Source: Tupaia tana (taxonomy: Eukaryota; Chordata; Mammalia; Scandentia; Tupaiidae). Taken from it: a stretch of DNA of 64,000 nt. Numbering within the stretch: the stretch's first letter is position 1; every line of letters starts with the position of its first letter. A model generated the notes under the pieces. The model searched no databases. It saw nothing but the letters and a program-made list of their open reading frames with translations, and was not told the DNA's origin. Made by a program: the position numbers and the translations under genes. Of this stretch, positions 40,440-51,562 are shown one piece after another. The DNA lies in the NCBI GenBank assembly GCA_026018925.1, contig JAKSZU010000012.1:42633218-42697217 (forward strand), read 5' to 3'.

Positions 40440-41040
40440 GGGGCTGGCCCTTTAAGGGGGTGTGGTCGAGGGGCGGAGGAAGAGAGCGAGACAGAGAAAG
40501 CGGCTTCGGCGGCGGCTGCTCGGGCGGCGGCCGCGGGGGACAAAGGGCGGGCGGATCGGCGGGGAGGGGGCGGGGCGCGGCCAAGTCAGGCCCGGGGGCT
40601 CCGCATGCTGCAGCTGCCCCCGGGCGCCCCCGCCGCCGCCCTCGCCGCGGAGCCACGCGGAACCGACCCGGCGAGCTAACCCGAGCCAGCGGCCCGGAGC
40701 CAGCCGGCGGGCGTCCCGGAGGCGGCGGCGCAGGGAGGGCCCCGACGCGCGCACGTGGCCCCGGCGGCCGCCATGGCGGACAGCGGCCCCGCGGGGGGCG
40801 CGGCGTTAGCGGCCCCGGCCCCCGGGCCAGGCAGTGGCGGCCCAGGGCCCCGCGTCTACTTTCAGAGCCCCCCTGGGGCTGCAGGCGAGGGCCCAGGCGG
40901 CGCGGACGACGACGGCCCAGTGAGGCGCCAAGGGAAGGTCACCGTCAAGTACGACCGCAAGGAGCTACGGAAGCGCCTGAATCTGGAGGAGTGGATCCTG
41001 GATCAACTTACGTGCCTGTACGACTGCCAGGTGTGTTCCC
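40440..41040 (+). promoter_or_regulatory. PPP1R14B: PPP1R14B CpG-island promoter
   Basis: Very high CpG content spans the 5'UTR and exon 1. GC boxes are at about 40471 and 40566. A TTTAAGG at 40451 is the only AT-rich core-promoter candidate. Confidence 0.75.
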
Positions 41041-42661
41041 CACCCCGGGCCAGCACCCCGAATCGGTCCCCGGTCTCCCACCTGGAATCCCCACCGTGAG
41101 CCCGTCTGTCACCAGAGTCAATGGGCGCTCCCCAGCACCGTGCGCCCCTTCTCTCTCCTTCCCGCCCCCCACCCCCCACCCCGTGTATGCGCTTTCTTGT
41201 CTGACCTAAGTCACTCCTATTTTCTCCGCCGCCTCAGACCCTGCCTTTCTCCTGTCACTCCCCGGGTCAACTTGGTGTCCTCCAGAAGCTGCAGGGGATA
41301 GCCCAAGCCTTAGGCAGGAGACAGGGAGCTAGTCTGGGCCGTCAGTGAGAGGTCTAACCTGCCTAGTGCCAGCTCTGCTAGATCGCGGTTAAAAGGCGTT
41401 AGACTGGTTGGTGGGAGGCTGTAAAGGGTCAGGGCTGTTAAAATAGGCTAGCCTGGAGCTCCATCTTGGCATGTGGACAGGCTAGCCTGCTCCTGGGCTC
41501 TGGTTCCCCACCCCATGACTCCCGGGTTGTTCAGATGGTGACTCAGGCCCCGGGGGGCAGGGTGGAGGAGTGGGTTTGCCCAGTGCTGCCTACCCTAGCC
41601 CAGCCCTGGAATGCAGCTGGCTTCAAACGGGATAGCTGCTTCCTGGGGGGGAGGGGTGGTGGGCACCCCCCTGCCTTCTCCAAAGCATGGGCTCTTTGTT
41701 TCCCCTTTATCAGGCCTGGGTCCTTCCCACTGACCCCTCACCCTTCACTTCCTCCTTACTCCTGGGAAGCTGTGACAGGTGTTTGGGGGAATGGAGGGGA
41801 GCTGTGATGAGCTGGAACAGCTGGCCCCACTGGTGCGCTAGTGACATGGGGGGCCCGGATGCCGGGGAGACACATCTGCTAGGTTCCCAGTGCAAGGTCT
41901 CCAGCTCTGGCTGTCTGGCACCCCTGTGCCCACTGGCAAGGACAGGAAGCTCCCCCCCAAACTGGGCAGTTTGCCTTGGCACGGGTCTGATCTGTTTTCC
42001 TCCTCAGAGCAGCTGCCCCAGTCTGCTGGGCAAGAGGGCTGTGCTTGTCCCAAGGTAGGCAGGGCCCTCAACGCAAGAGCCCCTCTCACACCTTCTCTCC
42101 CAACTCAGGCCCTTGTGTCTCCCCTCCCCCACCCCATCCCAGGAAGAGGAGATCCCAGAGCTGGAGATCGATGTGGATGAGCTCCTAGACATGGAGAGTG
42201 ATGATACCCGGGCTGCCAGGGTCAAGGTGAGAGAAGGGCCAGGGAGATGGATAGACAGCTGCCTGGAGGCACTGCCCCTTGAAGCAGCCAGCTCTGTGAC
42301 CTTGGCCCTCTGCTTCTGCTTCTGGCAAATGGTACTTGCCTAGCTGTGATGAACTGCAGCCTCTCCTGGCCTTGGGATGGTCCCAGTCCCTTAGAAGTGG
42401 GTGTGGGCGAACTCCAGGCCCCCATTCCGGACTGTGCACTTATTCCTGCTCCCTCTGCCCCCTGCTAGGAGCTGCTGGTTGATTGTTACAAACCCACTGA
42501 GGTAAGTGGTTTCCCCAGAGGGCGACATCGGGGGGAGCTTGGCACCTGCCATCTTGGTGTCTCGTCCCCCTAATATCCACTCTCCTGCTCAGGCCTTCAT
42601 CTCTGGCCTGCTGGACAAGATCCGGGGCATGCAGAAGCTGAGCACACCCCAGAAGAAGTAA
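40773..42661 (+). CDS. PPP1R14B: PPP1R14B, protein phosphatase 1 inhibitor 14B (PHI-1)
   Basis: Exons are 40773-41030, 42143-42226, 42469-42501 and 42593-42661, 147 residues, as in human. It is a cytosolic CPI-17-family inhibitor of PP1 that becomes potent when phosphorylated on a threonine. That residue is Thr57 in RRQGKVTVKYDRKEL. After an Ala/Gly/Pro-rich, probably disordered N-terminus (1-50) come the inhibitory helix bundle, an acidic stretch (EEEIPELEIDVDELLDMESDD) and the tail STPQKK. The start ATG lies in CCGCCATGG, a strong context. The Arg of the human QLTRLYDCQ segment is Cys here (QLTCLYDCQ). It is convergent with FKBP2. Confidence 0.97.
41031..42142. other. PPP1R14B intron 1
   Basis: I see no repeat or further exon in this unique, GC-moderate intron. 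Confidence 0.5.
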
Positions 42662-42900
42662 GGGTCCTGACTCAAGTGATCGGTGGCTCCCACAGGACAA
42701 TCGCTGCCCCCAGACCTCGTAGCAACAGCAATACCAGGGGACCCTGCGGCCAGGCCTGGTGCCGTGAGCAGGGCTCCTCGTGCCCCTGGCCTAGGGGCTT
42801 CTTCCCCTGCCCCTTCAGTTTTCCATTTTTGGGGTTTTTTATTGTTATTAAACTGATGGGACTTTTTGTGTTTTTATATTGACTGCGGCGCGGACCCTTT

Positions 42901-42906
42901 AATAAA
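42901..42906 (+). terminator. PPP1R14B: PPP1R14B poly(A) signal
   Basis: AATAAAG lies 240 bp after the stop codon. An earlier ATTAAA at 42847 could be an alternative. Confidence 0.85.
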
Positions 42907-43302
42907 GTTAGGATATGCCTTTGGTGCAGCTAACAGACTCGGCTGGTCTCTTCTGAGGGGCACACACTGCTTTATAACTGCTGCCAGCTCAGCTTCTCCC
43001 CAGGTGACCGCAGGCCTTCCTGAGGGCCACGTAGCCATGGCGATCGCCCAGTGCTGGCTCCCAGACCAGGAGTTGGAAGTAGCTAGGGAGCTGGGGAGGG
43101 GTTGCTACTGGCAGGCATGAATACGCCTCTTCCTTCTGTGCAAGGGCCACCATGTCACGGAGTGTAGACCCCAAGACTTTGCAGCAGGGAGAGAGGGTGG
43201 GGGGTGAGGAGGCTGTGGAGGGGGAGAGGAGGTTGCAGCTGTGGTCTCTTAAGTCTCAGGGCCCACAAACAAACACAGGCTCACTCCTTGAGCTTTTAAG
43301 GA

Positions 43303-43324
43303 TTTTTTTTTTTTTTTTTTTTTT
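43303..43324 (-). repeat. FKBP2: A-run at the FKBP2 3' end
   Basis: On the FKBP2 strand, CTGTTTAAAA continues as a run of about 20 A about 55 bp after the stop codon. No AATAAA is visible nearby. Confidence 0.8.
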
Positions 43325-43376
43325 AAACAGTCTGGTCCCTGATGGGGGCCTCTCTCCCTGCCCCTCCCCAGTCGGG

Positions 43377-44691
43377 CTACAGTTCTGAACGTCGCTCGAT
43401 TTTAAGCAGCTCCACCTCGAACACCAGGGTTGCACCACCTGTAGGAGAAAAGTGGGGTGAGAATGCAAATTAAGGCCATGAGGAGATAGGACAGCTGTAG
43501 GAACTGGGGGTTATGAAGGTATATTACCTGGAATCTTTGGGGGAGCTCCCCGTTCTCCATACCCTGTTGAAGATGCACAAAGAAACAAAGTGAGCTATGG
43601 CCAGGCCCCCTTCCAGTTCAGGAAAACAGGCTGGGTGTCTGCGGACAGCTAGGACTCTGCCCCTCTCAGCAAGAAGGCTAGAAATGGAGAAGATGGAATG
43701 GATATGGGAGGGGTATGCCAAAGACCTGGTAGAGGACGGACAGAGGGTGGTCATTACAGTCCCAAGAGCCTTGCCCTGTCCTTAATGCCACAAGCCAATC
43801 GGAAGAGGCATGTATGATGAATGGATAGGGTGGAGATCAATCAGAAGCTGAAGCGGTCTTTACCCTCCCCACACACACCCCGAGCCTCCCCTGCCCCATC
43901 AGGAAGGGCCTCTTACCCAGCTCTGATGGGATCACCAGCTTCCTCTTCTCCCCCTCACACATCCTGCAAGATAACACGTGCTCAGCACATGCAGCGCTCA
44001 GCTCCCTGCCCCACGGCCCAGAGTCGGGCTCGCCTCCCATGGCTCACCGCCTGGACCACACCACACACACCCCATCCCACTCCCACACCCTGACTCACCC
44101 CAGCAGCCCCTGGTCCCAGCCCTTGATGACCTGGCCTGTTCCGAGGGAGAAGACAAAGGGCTGGTTCTGAGGCAGGCTGCTGTCAAACTCTGTCCCATCT
44201 TCCAGCTTCCCCTGTGGGACCATGTAAAGGCCAGTGAGGAGAGGAACCCACTGTCAGCTACTCTACCCATCAAGTGGCCCCCCACATTATCAGTGGCCAC
44301 AGGCCTTGTAGGGGATAGAGCCTTGGGCAACTCACAGTCCACTGTCACTGCCTGCTAGTGCCCACCTGGGGAGTAGACAGTGAAGGGCAAGGTAAAACCT
44401 TGGAAGCTGACTTAGAAGGGAGAGGGGACTTGCCCGAGGTCACCCACCTGGAGGAGTAAAGAGATTCAGTTCCTTTCTGCTGCCCAGAAGCCACACCCAC
44501 CCCAGAGCCCCGCCCCTCTCACCCACCGTGTAGTGCATGTGTAGGACATCCCCCTTGCGGGACTTGATGGGACAGTGGTCCACTCGCTTCTTGACCCCGA
44601 TTTGCAGCTTCCGTTTGCCCTCGGCCCCCGTGGCCGTGGCCAGGGCACTCAGGCAGATGGACAGTACTGTCAGGACCCAGCTCAGCCTCAT
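43377..44691 (-). CDS. FKBP2: FKBP2 (FKBP13), ER peptidyl-prolyl isomerase
   Basis: Coding exons are 44527-44691, 44099-44211, 43917-43963, 43528-43563 and 43377-43438, 140 residues. FKBP2 is an FK506-binding prolyl cis-trans isomerase of the ER lumen. A signal peptide (about residues 1-21, [17 protein letters not shown]) precedes a single FKBP domain. That domain contains [15 protein letters not shown], the [11 protein letters not shown] segment and [12 protein letters not shown]. The chain ends RSEL, an ER-retention-type tetrapeptide (human RTEL). The signal peptide is two residues shorter than human after MRLSW. An acceptor at 44697-44696 puts the coding exon start at 44695, so a 5'UTR exon lies upstream; a GTGAGC donor after 45934 fits. 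It is convergent with PPP1R14B. Confidence 0.97.
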
Positions 44692-44839
44692 GTCTCTGTG
44701 GGAACAGAACCCCGACCGGCCGACCGGGAGGAGGGCAGGAGAGAGACTATGGAACTAGGGCAGATACCTAGGGAATTCCACCCCCACCGTACCTTGCTTG
44801 CCCCTGTCCCGGGTCACCGCCCTCTCCCCCGGACTCCGC

Positions 44840-46180
44840 GGCCACACTTACCAGTCCAGTGAGAAGGGGGCTTGGCCGAGGACCCCAGCAGCGGGGGGAG
44901 GGGGTCAGGAGAGGCCACAGCAGCCAGGGACCCGCCCCCTCGCTCACCCACAGACCTTCCCTCCCTCCCGGTCCCCATCTCCGCTCTTCAGTTCCCACCG
45001 GTCCCTTTACGCAAAGTCCAGACCCTCTCTGACTGAACAGCAGTTGCACCAACTGGGCGGCCCCACTCCCGCCACACCCAGCTGCCCCCGGCCCAGCACA
45101 CCCACACCTCCGCAGCCGCTGCCGGCGGTCGGCCCCGAGGCACCCACACATCCCCGCTAGGTGGCTCCGAGGAACCCCGGTCCTCCGGAGGTACCCCCCA
45201 TCCCGGGCCTGTGCTTCCGTCCGAGGCACCGCCCCAGCTCTGAGCCCTCGGGGGTCTCCGGGGCACCCAGATTGGCCCTGTTTCGTCAGGTCGCCGAGCC
45301 CGCTCCACCCACACCACCTCTCCAGGGGGAGTTCTCGGCCTACCACGTCCCCAGGCCCTGCCACCCCGGAGACCGCCCCCGCGTGGACGCCCTGGGCCAT
45401 TACTTGGGCCTGGACCTTCGTTCGGTTCCTTGGCCCCGCCCTTTACAGGGTGTAGTTCCGCCCCCGGCCCTGTAGACCCGCCCTCGCCAGTACTAGACCC
45501 CTTTTCTTGAACCGCAGTCACGCCACTCACCGCCTGAAGCTCCGCCCCCAGCGCCTGGGCTCCGTCCCCCTCTGCCTCCAACCCCCGGGCTCCGCCTTCC
45601 ACCTGTTCCAACTCCTCCTCCAAAAGCCAGGCTCCGCCCCCCGTCCGTCTTCGCTCCGCCCCCAGCCGCCGAGCTCCGCCTGCCACTGGCACCAGCTCAG
45701 AAGTCCCACCAGTCTCTGTTCCACGTCCCGCCCCGAGTCCCAGGGCTCCGCCCCGTGCGGCGTGAGAACCCTCCCCCTGCGGCATCTCCAGACAGCTCCG
45801 ACCCCAACCCCCAGTTTCCTCGTCGCCTATCCTTCGTTGGCACTCGGAGCCCCGGCCCTCTTCTGCCCGGCCTGATCCAGCCTGCCCTCTTGCACCCCGG
45901 CTCCCCCCAGCCCGGGCTGTGGCCCCCGCTCACCTCCTCGCCGCGCCCCCGGAGTCAACCCCGGTCGTGCTGCCGCCTTTGCGCAGGCGCGTCCTGGTCG
46001 CTACCAGACCGGGCCACGCCGCCCTCCCTCATTGGGCAGTGCGAAACCCGCTGCCACACGCCCGCCAGCTCGGCTCCTCCCCTAGCTCAGCTTCCCGCGC
46101 CACCACGTGACCGCTACGTCACTTCCGGCGGGCGGGCGGTTAGGTGAAAGTGACTTCCCAAAGGGTGAAGGCACTTCCGG
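44840..46180 (-). promoter_or_regulatory. FKBP2: FKBP2 CpG island and promoter
   Basis: CpG-rich sequence covers FKBP2 intron 1 and the upstream region. A promoter-motif cluster lies at 45980-46180: NRF1 TGCGCAGGCGC (45980-45990), an inverted CCAAT box (46031-46035), E-box CACGTG (46104-46109), CRE-like TACGTCA (46115-46121) and ETS ACTTCCGG (46121-46128, 46173-46180). A likely 5'UTR exon ends at 45934 (GAG|GTGAGC). Confidence 0.7.
45539..45753. repeat. Degenerate GC-box minisatellite
   Basis: GCTCCG, mostly followed by CCC, recurs at 45539, 45559, 45589, 45631, 45653, 45673 and 45745, spaced 20-42 bp with one 72-bp gap. On the minus strand it appears as repeated GGGCGGAGC-like GC boxes in FKBP2 intron 1. 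Confidence 0.6.
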
Positions 46181-46667
46181 CCGAAGTGACTTTAAGGTCA
46201 GGTGGGCCTGGGCCCCCGGAGGGGGTCTTGAGACGCCATTTTATGTCGCCCCCAGCCTCTCCCCCTGCACTTCTGCTTGTTCTTGTCCTATGACCACATT
46301 TCTGAGTTAGTTGCAGTGAAGAGAACCTTGAATTGTAATAAGTTGGCTTTGAGCTCTGGGTCTGCTGCTCATCAACTGGCTGTGTGACCTTGAGTGTGTT
46401 CTTATGCCTGGTAGAATTTGGCATTCAACATGGGCGTGTAGCAAGGGCTGGGTAACAGCCATCCCATGGGGCTGCTGTGGGACCAAGGTGACGCACAGTG
46501 AAGGCCCTGACCTACAGGGGGATAGGGAGTGCGTGTTCCTCTTCTGTCTCCGGCACCTAGCTTCCAGTTATCACTGGCACCCAGGCCCAGTAAACATCTG
46601 CCAACCATAACAAAGCTGCACTTGAGGAGTAGCCAAACCTAGGCGGTGTTAAAGACACCAACCTGGG

Positions 46668-46885
46668 GGGCCAGGGTGGTGTAGTGGCTAAGATGCTGGA
46701 CTCCTGCATGGTTAACCATGATTCAAGTCCTAGACCCAGCAACTTGAAATTCACATCATGTGTGTGGTGTGTGCCCAAAATCCCAAGAGAAGACCAAAAA
46801 AGGGGCCATCCCCCATGGGGGGTGGTTTTTCACTTTCTGACTCTCTGGTGAGCACACGCACACTATAGCAAAAATCTCTCAAAAG
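46668..46885 (+). repeat. SINE type L (older subtype)
   Basis: A plus-strand copy, GGGCCAGGGTGGTGTAGTGGC to CACTATAGCAAAAATCTCTC. The flanking AAAGACACCAACCTG / AAAGACACTGACCTG is the target duplication. Confidence 0.9.
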
Positions 46886-48070
46886 ACACTGACCTGAGGT
46901 CAAATTCCCAGGCCAACTGCCCTGAAGAGACTGCTTCCTCCATTCTTCCATTGAAAGAGGAGGACCACGATGCTGACCTCAGAACTGATGGAGGAGGTGC
47001 ATGGGAAGCACTATGTGCCTGGTGGGGCTAAGTGGGCTCCGGTAGTGGCTCTGCCTTCAACCTTCTCACTCTTACTGGCCTTGGGCATGATCAGTGACAT
47101 TGGGACTGGAAAACTATTTGAGAGTTGTAATCACTGTTAGGAATTGTCTCTACTGGTTTAACCAGCTCCTGCCTTGGGCCAAGATCATGACCAGGTAGCC
47201 TCCAATACAACACGTGAGAGCCTCCATTAGGGTAGCTGTTTGGAGTTAACTGCCCTAGAATGTCCTGCCTCAGCAAAGCAAAGCACTGATACCCAAGGTT
47301 GTCCCTGGGTTCACCATCTTACAGCTCAGCCCTGCAGAACTGGAGGCTACAGGCAGAAGGGTGAGCACAGAGCTTGGGCTGGGTCAGCCATGTCAGGAGG
47401 GCCTCAAGCAGCAGCTGATGACAGAAACCTGAGGATGCAAGGGAGGTGAAAGCAGAGGGAAGTATGTGGAAGAGGTAGCCTGTCTCCCAAACCAAGCCCA
47501 TCAGCCACAGACCTTCAGTGTTACCCTTTAGGGAGGTGGGAAAGGGATGGGAACAGGGCAGGTGCATGGCTTTTGAGTGAAATTACAGGGAGCAAAAGGC
47601 AGCAAACACTGAAAATGCTGCCCTGCAGGGGGACTTGGGATTTTTTTTTTCTGTTATGTGAAGACAGACTCAAATGACCCAGGAGCCCGAGGGTCCGACC
47701 ACAGCGATCACCTGGTCCCTCCATGCACACATGTGGAAACAGAGGCTCAGAATGACAAGGGCAGTGAGAACCAAGGCCACTTTGCAGATAGGTCCCTCCC
47801 ACAGCAGGTCATCTTCCTCCAGAAAGGAACCCTTACAATAAGGAGGGAGGTGGGGAAGCTGTATCAGCTGGGCTCTCCCTGCTCCCCAGTGCCTGGCAGT
47901 GACAGCATGAATGTGAATACCTGGCTCTGGCTGTGTCTGGATCTGCTGTGGCCTTAGGCCACGTTCCCTGCATCTGCAGTGAGGGAGCAAGACAAGCTCC
48001 AGGTCTAAGAGGCACGGATGCAGCCCTTCATGCCCAAACCAGCCAGCCTGGGTGGTGACAAGTGACACAT

Positions 48071-48376
48071 GGGACCAGCAGATGGTGTAATGGCTACATT
48101 GCTGGACTCCCACGTAGTCGCCTGCAGTTTGAGTCCCAGACCCGGTGGCTTAAACTCACATGGGTCACGTGTGCGTGCACGCCCAAGATCCTGAGAGGAG
48201 AATGGGGGAGAAGGGATTGCGGCGTGGCCATCCTCCCTGGGGGGTGATTTCTCACTTTCTGTCTCTCTGTCTCTGTCTTTCTGGTGAGCGCTTCTGTCTC
48301 TCTGTCTCTGTCTTTCTGGTGAGCGCACACGCCCTATAGCAAAAACCTCTCCACCCCCCCCCCCAAAAAAAAAAAG
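48071..48376 (+). repeat. SINE type L with internal duplication
   Basis: A full-length young copy flanked by AAGTGACAC. About 34 bp of its CT-rich segment (from CTTCTGTCTCTCTGTC to TGGTGAGCG) is duplicated in tandem at about 48258-48324, so it is longer than its relatives. Confidence 0.9.
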
Positions 48377-48470
48377 TGACACCAGCAGGGATAGCTCCTT
48401 CCATCTCTTTTATCAGCGTAGGGTGAGGTGGGGGGGGAGGTCACAGTTTTCACACCAAAGCTCAAATTCC

Positions 48471-48476
48471 ATTATT
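48471..48476 (-). terminator. VEGFB: Possible VEGFB poly(A) signal (AATAAT)
   Basis: No AATAAA is seen after the VEGFB stop codons. AATAAT on the minus strand, followed by TTTGGTGTG, is the best candidate and gives a 3'UTR of about 350 bp after exon 7. Confidence 0.4.
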
Positions 48477-48825
48477 TGCAGAAGTCCGGAGTCTTCATGG
48501 TAAGGAAAAAGAGACACAAGTTGTAGGATGCTCTCTTGCACAAGTGGTTAAAAATAGACAAAATGCCGTTCTCCTCTAAACTGTTACATGACCCCTCCTG
48601 TGCCTCCAAGTTTCCTTGTCCACCTCTGTCCACCCTGTTAGGTGGCAGCCTTGGGGAGACAAGGGATGACAGGAAAGCTCCTTTGAGAGGCCCAGGTCCT
48701 GGAGCAGCTTCCACCCAGGCTGAGGTCTTGGGGGGCTGGGCTGTTCTCACCAGGCTCTTCTCTCTGCCCCCTTTGGGGTGTGGCCTGTGGGGCAAGTGGC
48801 CTCACTGAGTCTGAAAAGCAATGTG

Positions 48826-51562
48826 TCACCTTCGCAGCTTCTGGCACCTGATGAGAGGGAAGGAAGGAACCTCTGTTCATACTGGCTGGAGCTTACCCAG
48901 CTCTTCTCGACTCTCTTCCTTGTGTTTTGTCCCCCTTCTCTCTGGACACTCCTGAGAAGCACTGGTCTGGCCATGAGATGTCAGCCAGCCTTACATGAAG
49001 GGGCAGAAAGCACCGTAGACAAGAGCCAACAGAGGCCCCACAATGTCCCTACAATGTCCCCTGGCTGCTTGAAGCCCATAGGTGGAACCAATGTCTCAGC
49101 CAGGGGATCCAGGGATGGCTCAGCTTTGCAAGTCAGAACGCTGCCTCCCTCATTTCTAATCCAGGCAGATGTCGCTTCTTCCAGGAGATTCAGGCCTCTG
49201 CAAGAATGACGTCAGGTACCCCTTACCACAGCCCTGACATCCCCTGCTGGCACTGCCGCCCCTCATGCCTGACCCGCGTTAGAATATGAGCCCGCTGCGC
49301 TGATGGTGGTGCCAGCAGACGCTCGGTAAATATTTGCCCAACACATCGAATAGCTTCTGCTTCCTTGGCCCTTCTCCTACTGGCAGGCTCACCCTGGATC
49401 TGATCCATGACGGGACCTTGATGTGTTCCCAAGCAAATACCACCCCAAGAACTCCTCACCTGCAGGTGTCCGGGTTGAGCTCTAAGCCCCGCCCTTGGCA
49501 ACGGAGGAAGCTGCGGCGTCGGCAGCGGCAGCGGCAGGTCCGGGGGTCAGGGCGCTGGCGGCGCTGGGTGCAGCGTGGGCAGTGGGGCCTGGGGCTGGAG
49601 TGGGATGGGTGATGTCAGCTGGGGAGGGTGCTCCGGGGACAGAGTCCCAGCCCGGAACAGAGCGGGGCTGGGGGCGGTGGTGGGGAGTGGCAGCCCTAGG
49701 AGGAGAAGCAACCATGTCTGGGGTGGGAAGATAGAGTCTTCCCAGGAGCTGGGGTCAGGGCAGAGCACACAGACTTGAGGAGCAGAGGGACAGGTAGAAG
49801 AGAGAAGGGAGGAAGCATAGCTTCCTGACTCACTTGTACACACCCCCTTCCTACCCACACCTTACATGCTGGGCACCAGGCTAGGGCTCTAACCCCGCAG
49901 CGGCAGGAATCCAGAGAGCTCACCTGTCCAGCTTCACAGCACTCTGTGCTTGTTTTGGTCTGAAAAGTAAGACAGAGACAAAGAGGAGGAGGATCAGGAA
50001 ATCTAAGCATCCTATTCTCTTGTCCCAGATTCCAGGCCTACCCGTGGCTCTACGCTTTGAGACCTGGTCCCCACTGGGCTACCATGCCTGACATCCCCAA
50101 GCCTGGCCTCGGGGAGCTGGGAAGTTGGGTCTGGCTGGCACCTGCATTCACATTGGCTGTGTTCTTCCAGGGACATCTCCCCCAACTGACTGCTCGGGTA
50201 TCGGATCATGAGGATCTGTGCTCGGGAGAACAAGGAGAGATAGAGAAAGAGAGATGGAAAGAGAGGGAGGAAAGGGGGACATTCTATGGGCTGGAGGTAG
50301 AAAAGCTCAACCAACCACCAACCCACCAGCCTCCTGCACCCCAGTCTGTGGGCTGCCACCCCTCCACCTAGTGCCAGCGTCCACCCCTCCTGCTTACCCT
50401 GCCTGTCCCAGTACCTGCATTCGGACTTGGTGCTGCCCGGTGGGTACACACTCCAGGCCGTCATCAGGGCAACAGCCACCGCAGCGCTGCACAGTCACGC
50501 AGCTGGGCACCAGCTGTTTGGCCACACTGCCCATGAGCTCCACAGTGAGAGGCACCACCACCTCCCGCGGCTGGCAGGTGGCACGAGCATACACATCTAT
50601 CCATGACACCACTGGGGGCAGATGGTAAGGGTTAAGTCCCCACCGGGCTTCCTAGAGCTGTTCCCAGCAGCTGTCCTCTCCAGGCTCCTTGTCACCCCTC
50701 AGGAGCCCTCCCCCTCCCACCCTCCCAAGCTGTCTAACCCTAACCCACTGCCCAGTGTCCCTGTGTCCTCATCTGAGAACTAGGCAGACCAATAGTTTGT
50801 ATCCTGCGGGGGAGCTGTGATTACACAAGATGACAGACACAGAGCTCTGGGATCAGGGCATGTGGCAAACTCTGAATACCAGCTAGTGCAGCTACTGTGA
50901 CTATTACCTTTCTTCTGGTGGCCAGGGGCATCAGTCTGGGTGACAGAGGCCTGTGGGAGAGAAGAGACCTGGACCCAAGGTGCAATCTAGAAGACGCTAA
51001 CACTGTAGCGACCCACAGGGCTCTGCCCTTGGCAGGAGGCTTCCTTTAGGCTCTGACATCTTTACAGATTGCTGTTCCTGAGGCCACCATTCTAGCTTTA
51101 CCTGTCCTTTCCTGGCCAGCTGGGACTTGCCTTGGCCTGAGACCCACCTGTCTGTGGTGTCAAGTCTCCAAGCCTTGGGGTCGGGTTGGTCCTGGGGGCT
51201 GTAGGTCAGGAGCAGGGCACAGTGGGCACCGAACCAGGTCTTGCAGGCCCTGGACAGCTCCACCCCTGGAGGCACCCAGGGGACAGGGTGGGACGGGGTG
51301 GGGCGGGGGAGTGGCCCTTGGGCTGGGCTGGCGGGCCCATGGAGAGGGGCACCTCCCCAGGGATGCCCGGTCTGTGCCCCCACAACGCCCGCGTCTGAGG
51401 CCAGACCCTGCGAATCCCCTCGGCCGAGGCCACTCGGTGCCTCCCCACTTCCGCCAACCTTGAGAGGGCACCGCGGGCGGCGAGATGTCGGGACTCACGT
51501 ACCTGGGCGGGGGCCAGCTGCAGGAGAGCGGCGAGCAGCAGACGGCAGAGCAGGGGGCTCAT
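48826..51562 (-). CDS. VEGFB: VEGFB, vascular endothelial growth factor B
   Basis: A secreted VEGFR1/neuropilin-1 ligand of the PDGF/VEGF cystine-knot family. Shared exons: 51503-51562 (20-aa signal peptide), 50908-50950, 50415-50611 (RCGGCCPDDGLEC knot motif), 50142-50215 and 49924-49959. Two isoforms follow. VEGF-B186 type: exon 49482-49695, 207 aa in total, with a Pro/Ala-rich tail ending SSVAKGGA. VEGF-B167 type: acceptor 100 bp further on, exon 49460-49594 plus exon 48826-48847, 188 aa, a Cys/Arg-rich heparin-binding tail ending KLRR. Both frames are open, so 49482-49594 codes in two frames. The exon 5 segment reads PKQAQSAVKLD where human has PKKKDSAVKPD. The start lies in a CpG island 0.6 kb from the DNAJC4 poly(A) signal. 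Confidence 0.97.

Larger units (their letters stand above)
46190..48460. other. FKBP2-VEGFB intergenic region
   Basis: It holds a MIR-like piece (46310-46420), an older type L SINE (46668-46885) and a young type L SINE (48071-48376). 46900-48060 is unique with no recognisable gene. Confidence 0.6.

Noticed and set aside
45500-45760. Regularly spaced short repeats resembling a CRISPR array
   Set aside because: The units are short, degenerate GC boxes in a mammalian promoter region; spacing is irregular and no cas genes exist.
44988-45785. A 265-codon minus-strand open frame with Gly/Ala/Arg repeats
   Set aside because: It lies in FKBP2 intron 1 over the GC-box repeat. Low stop density from GC content explains it.
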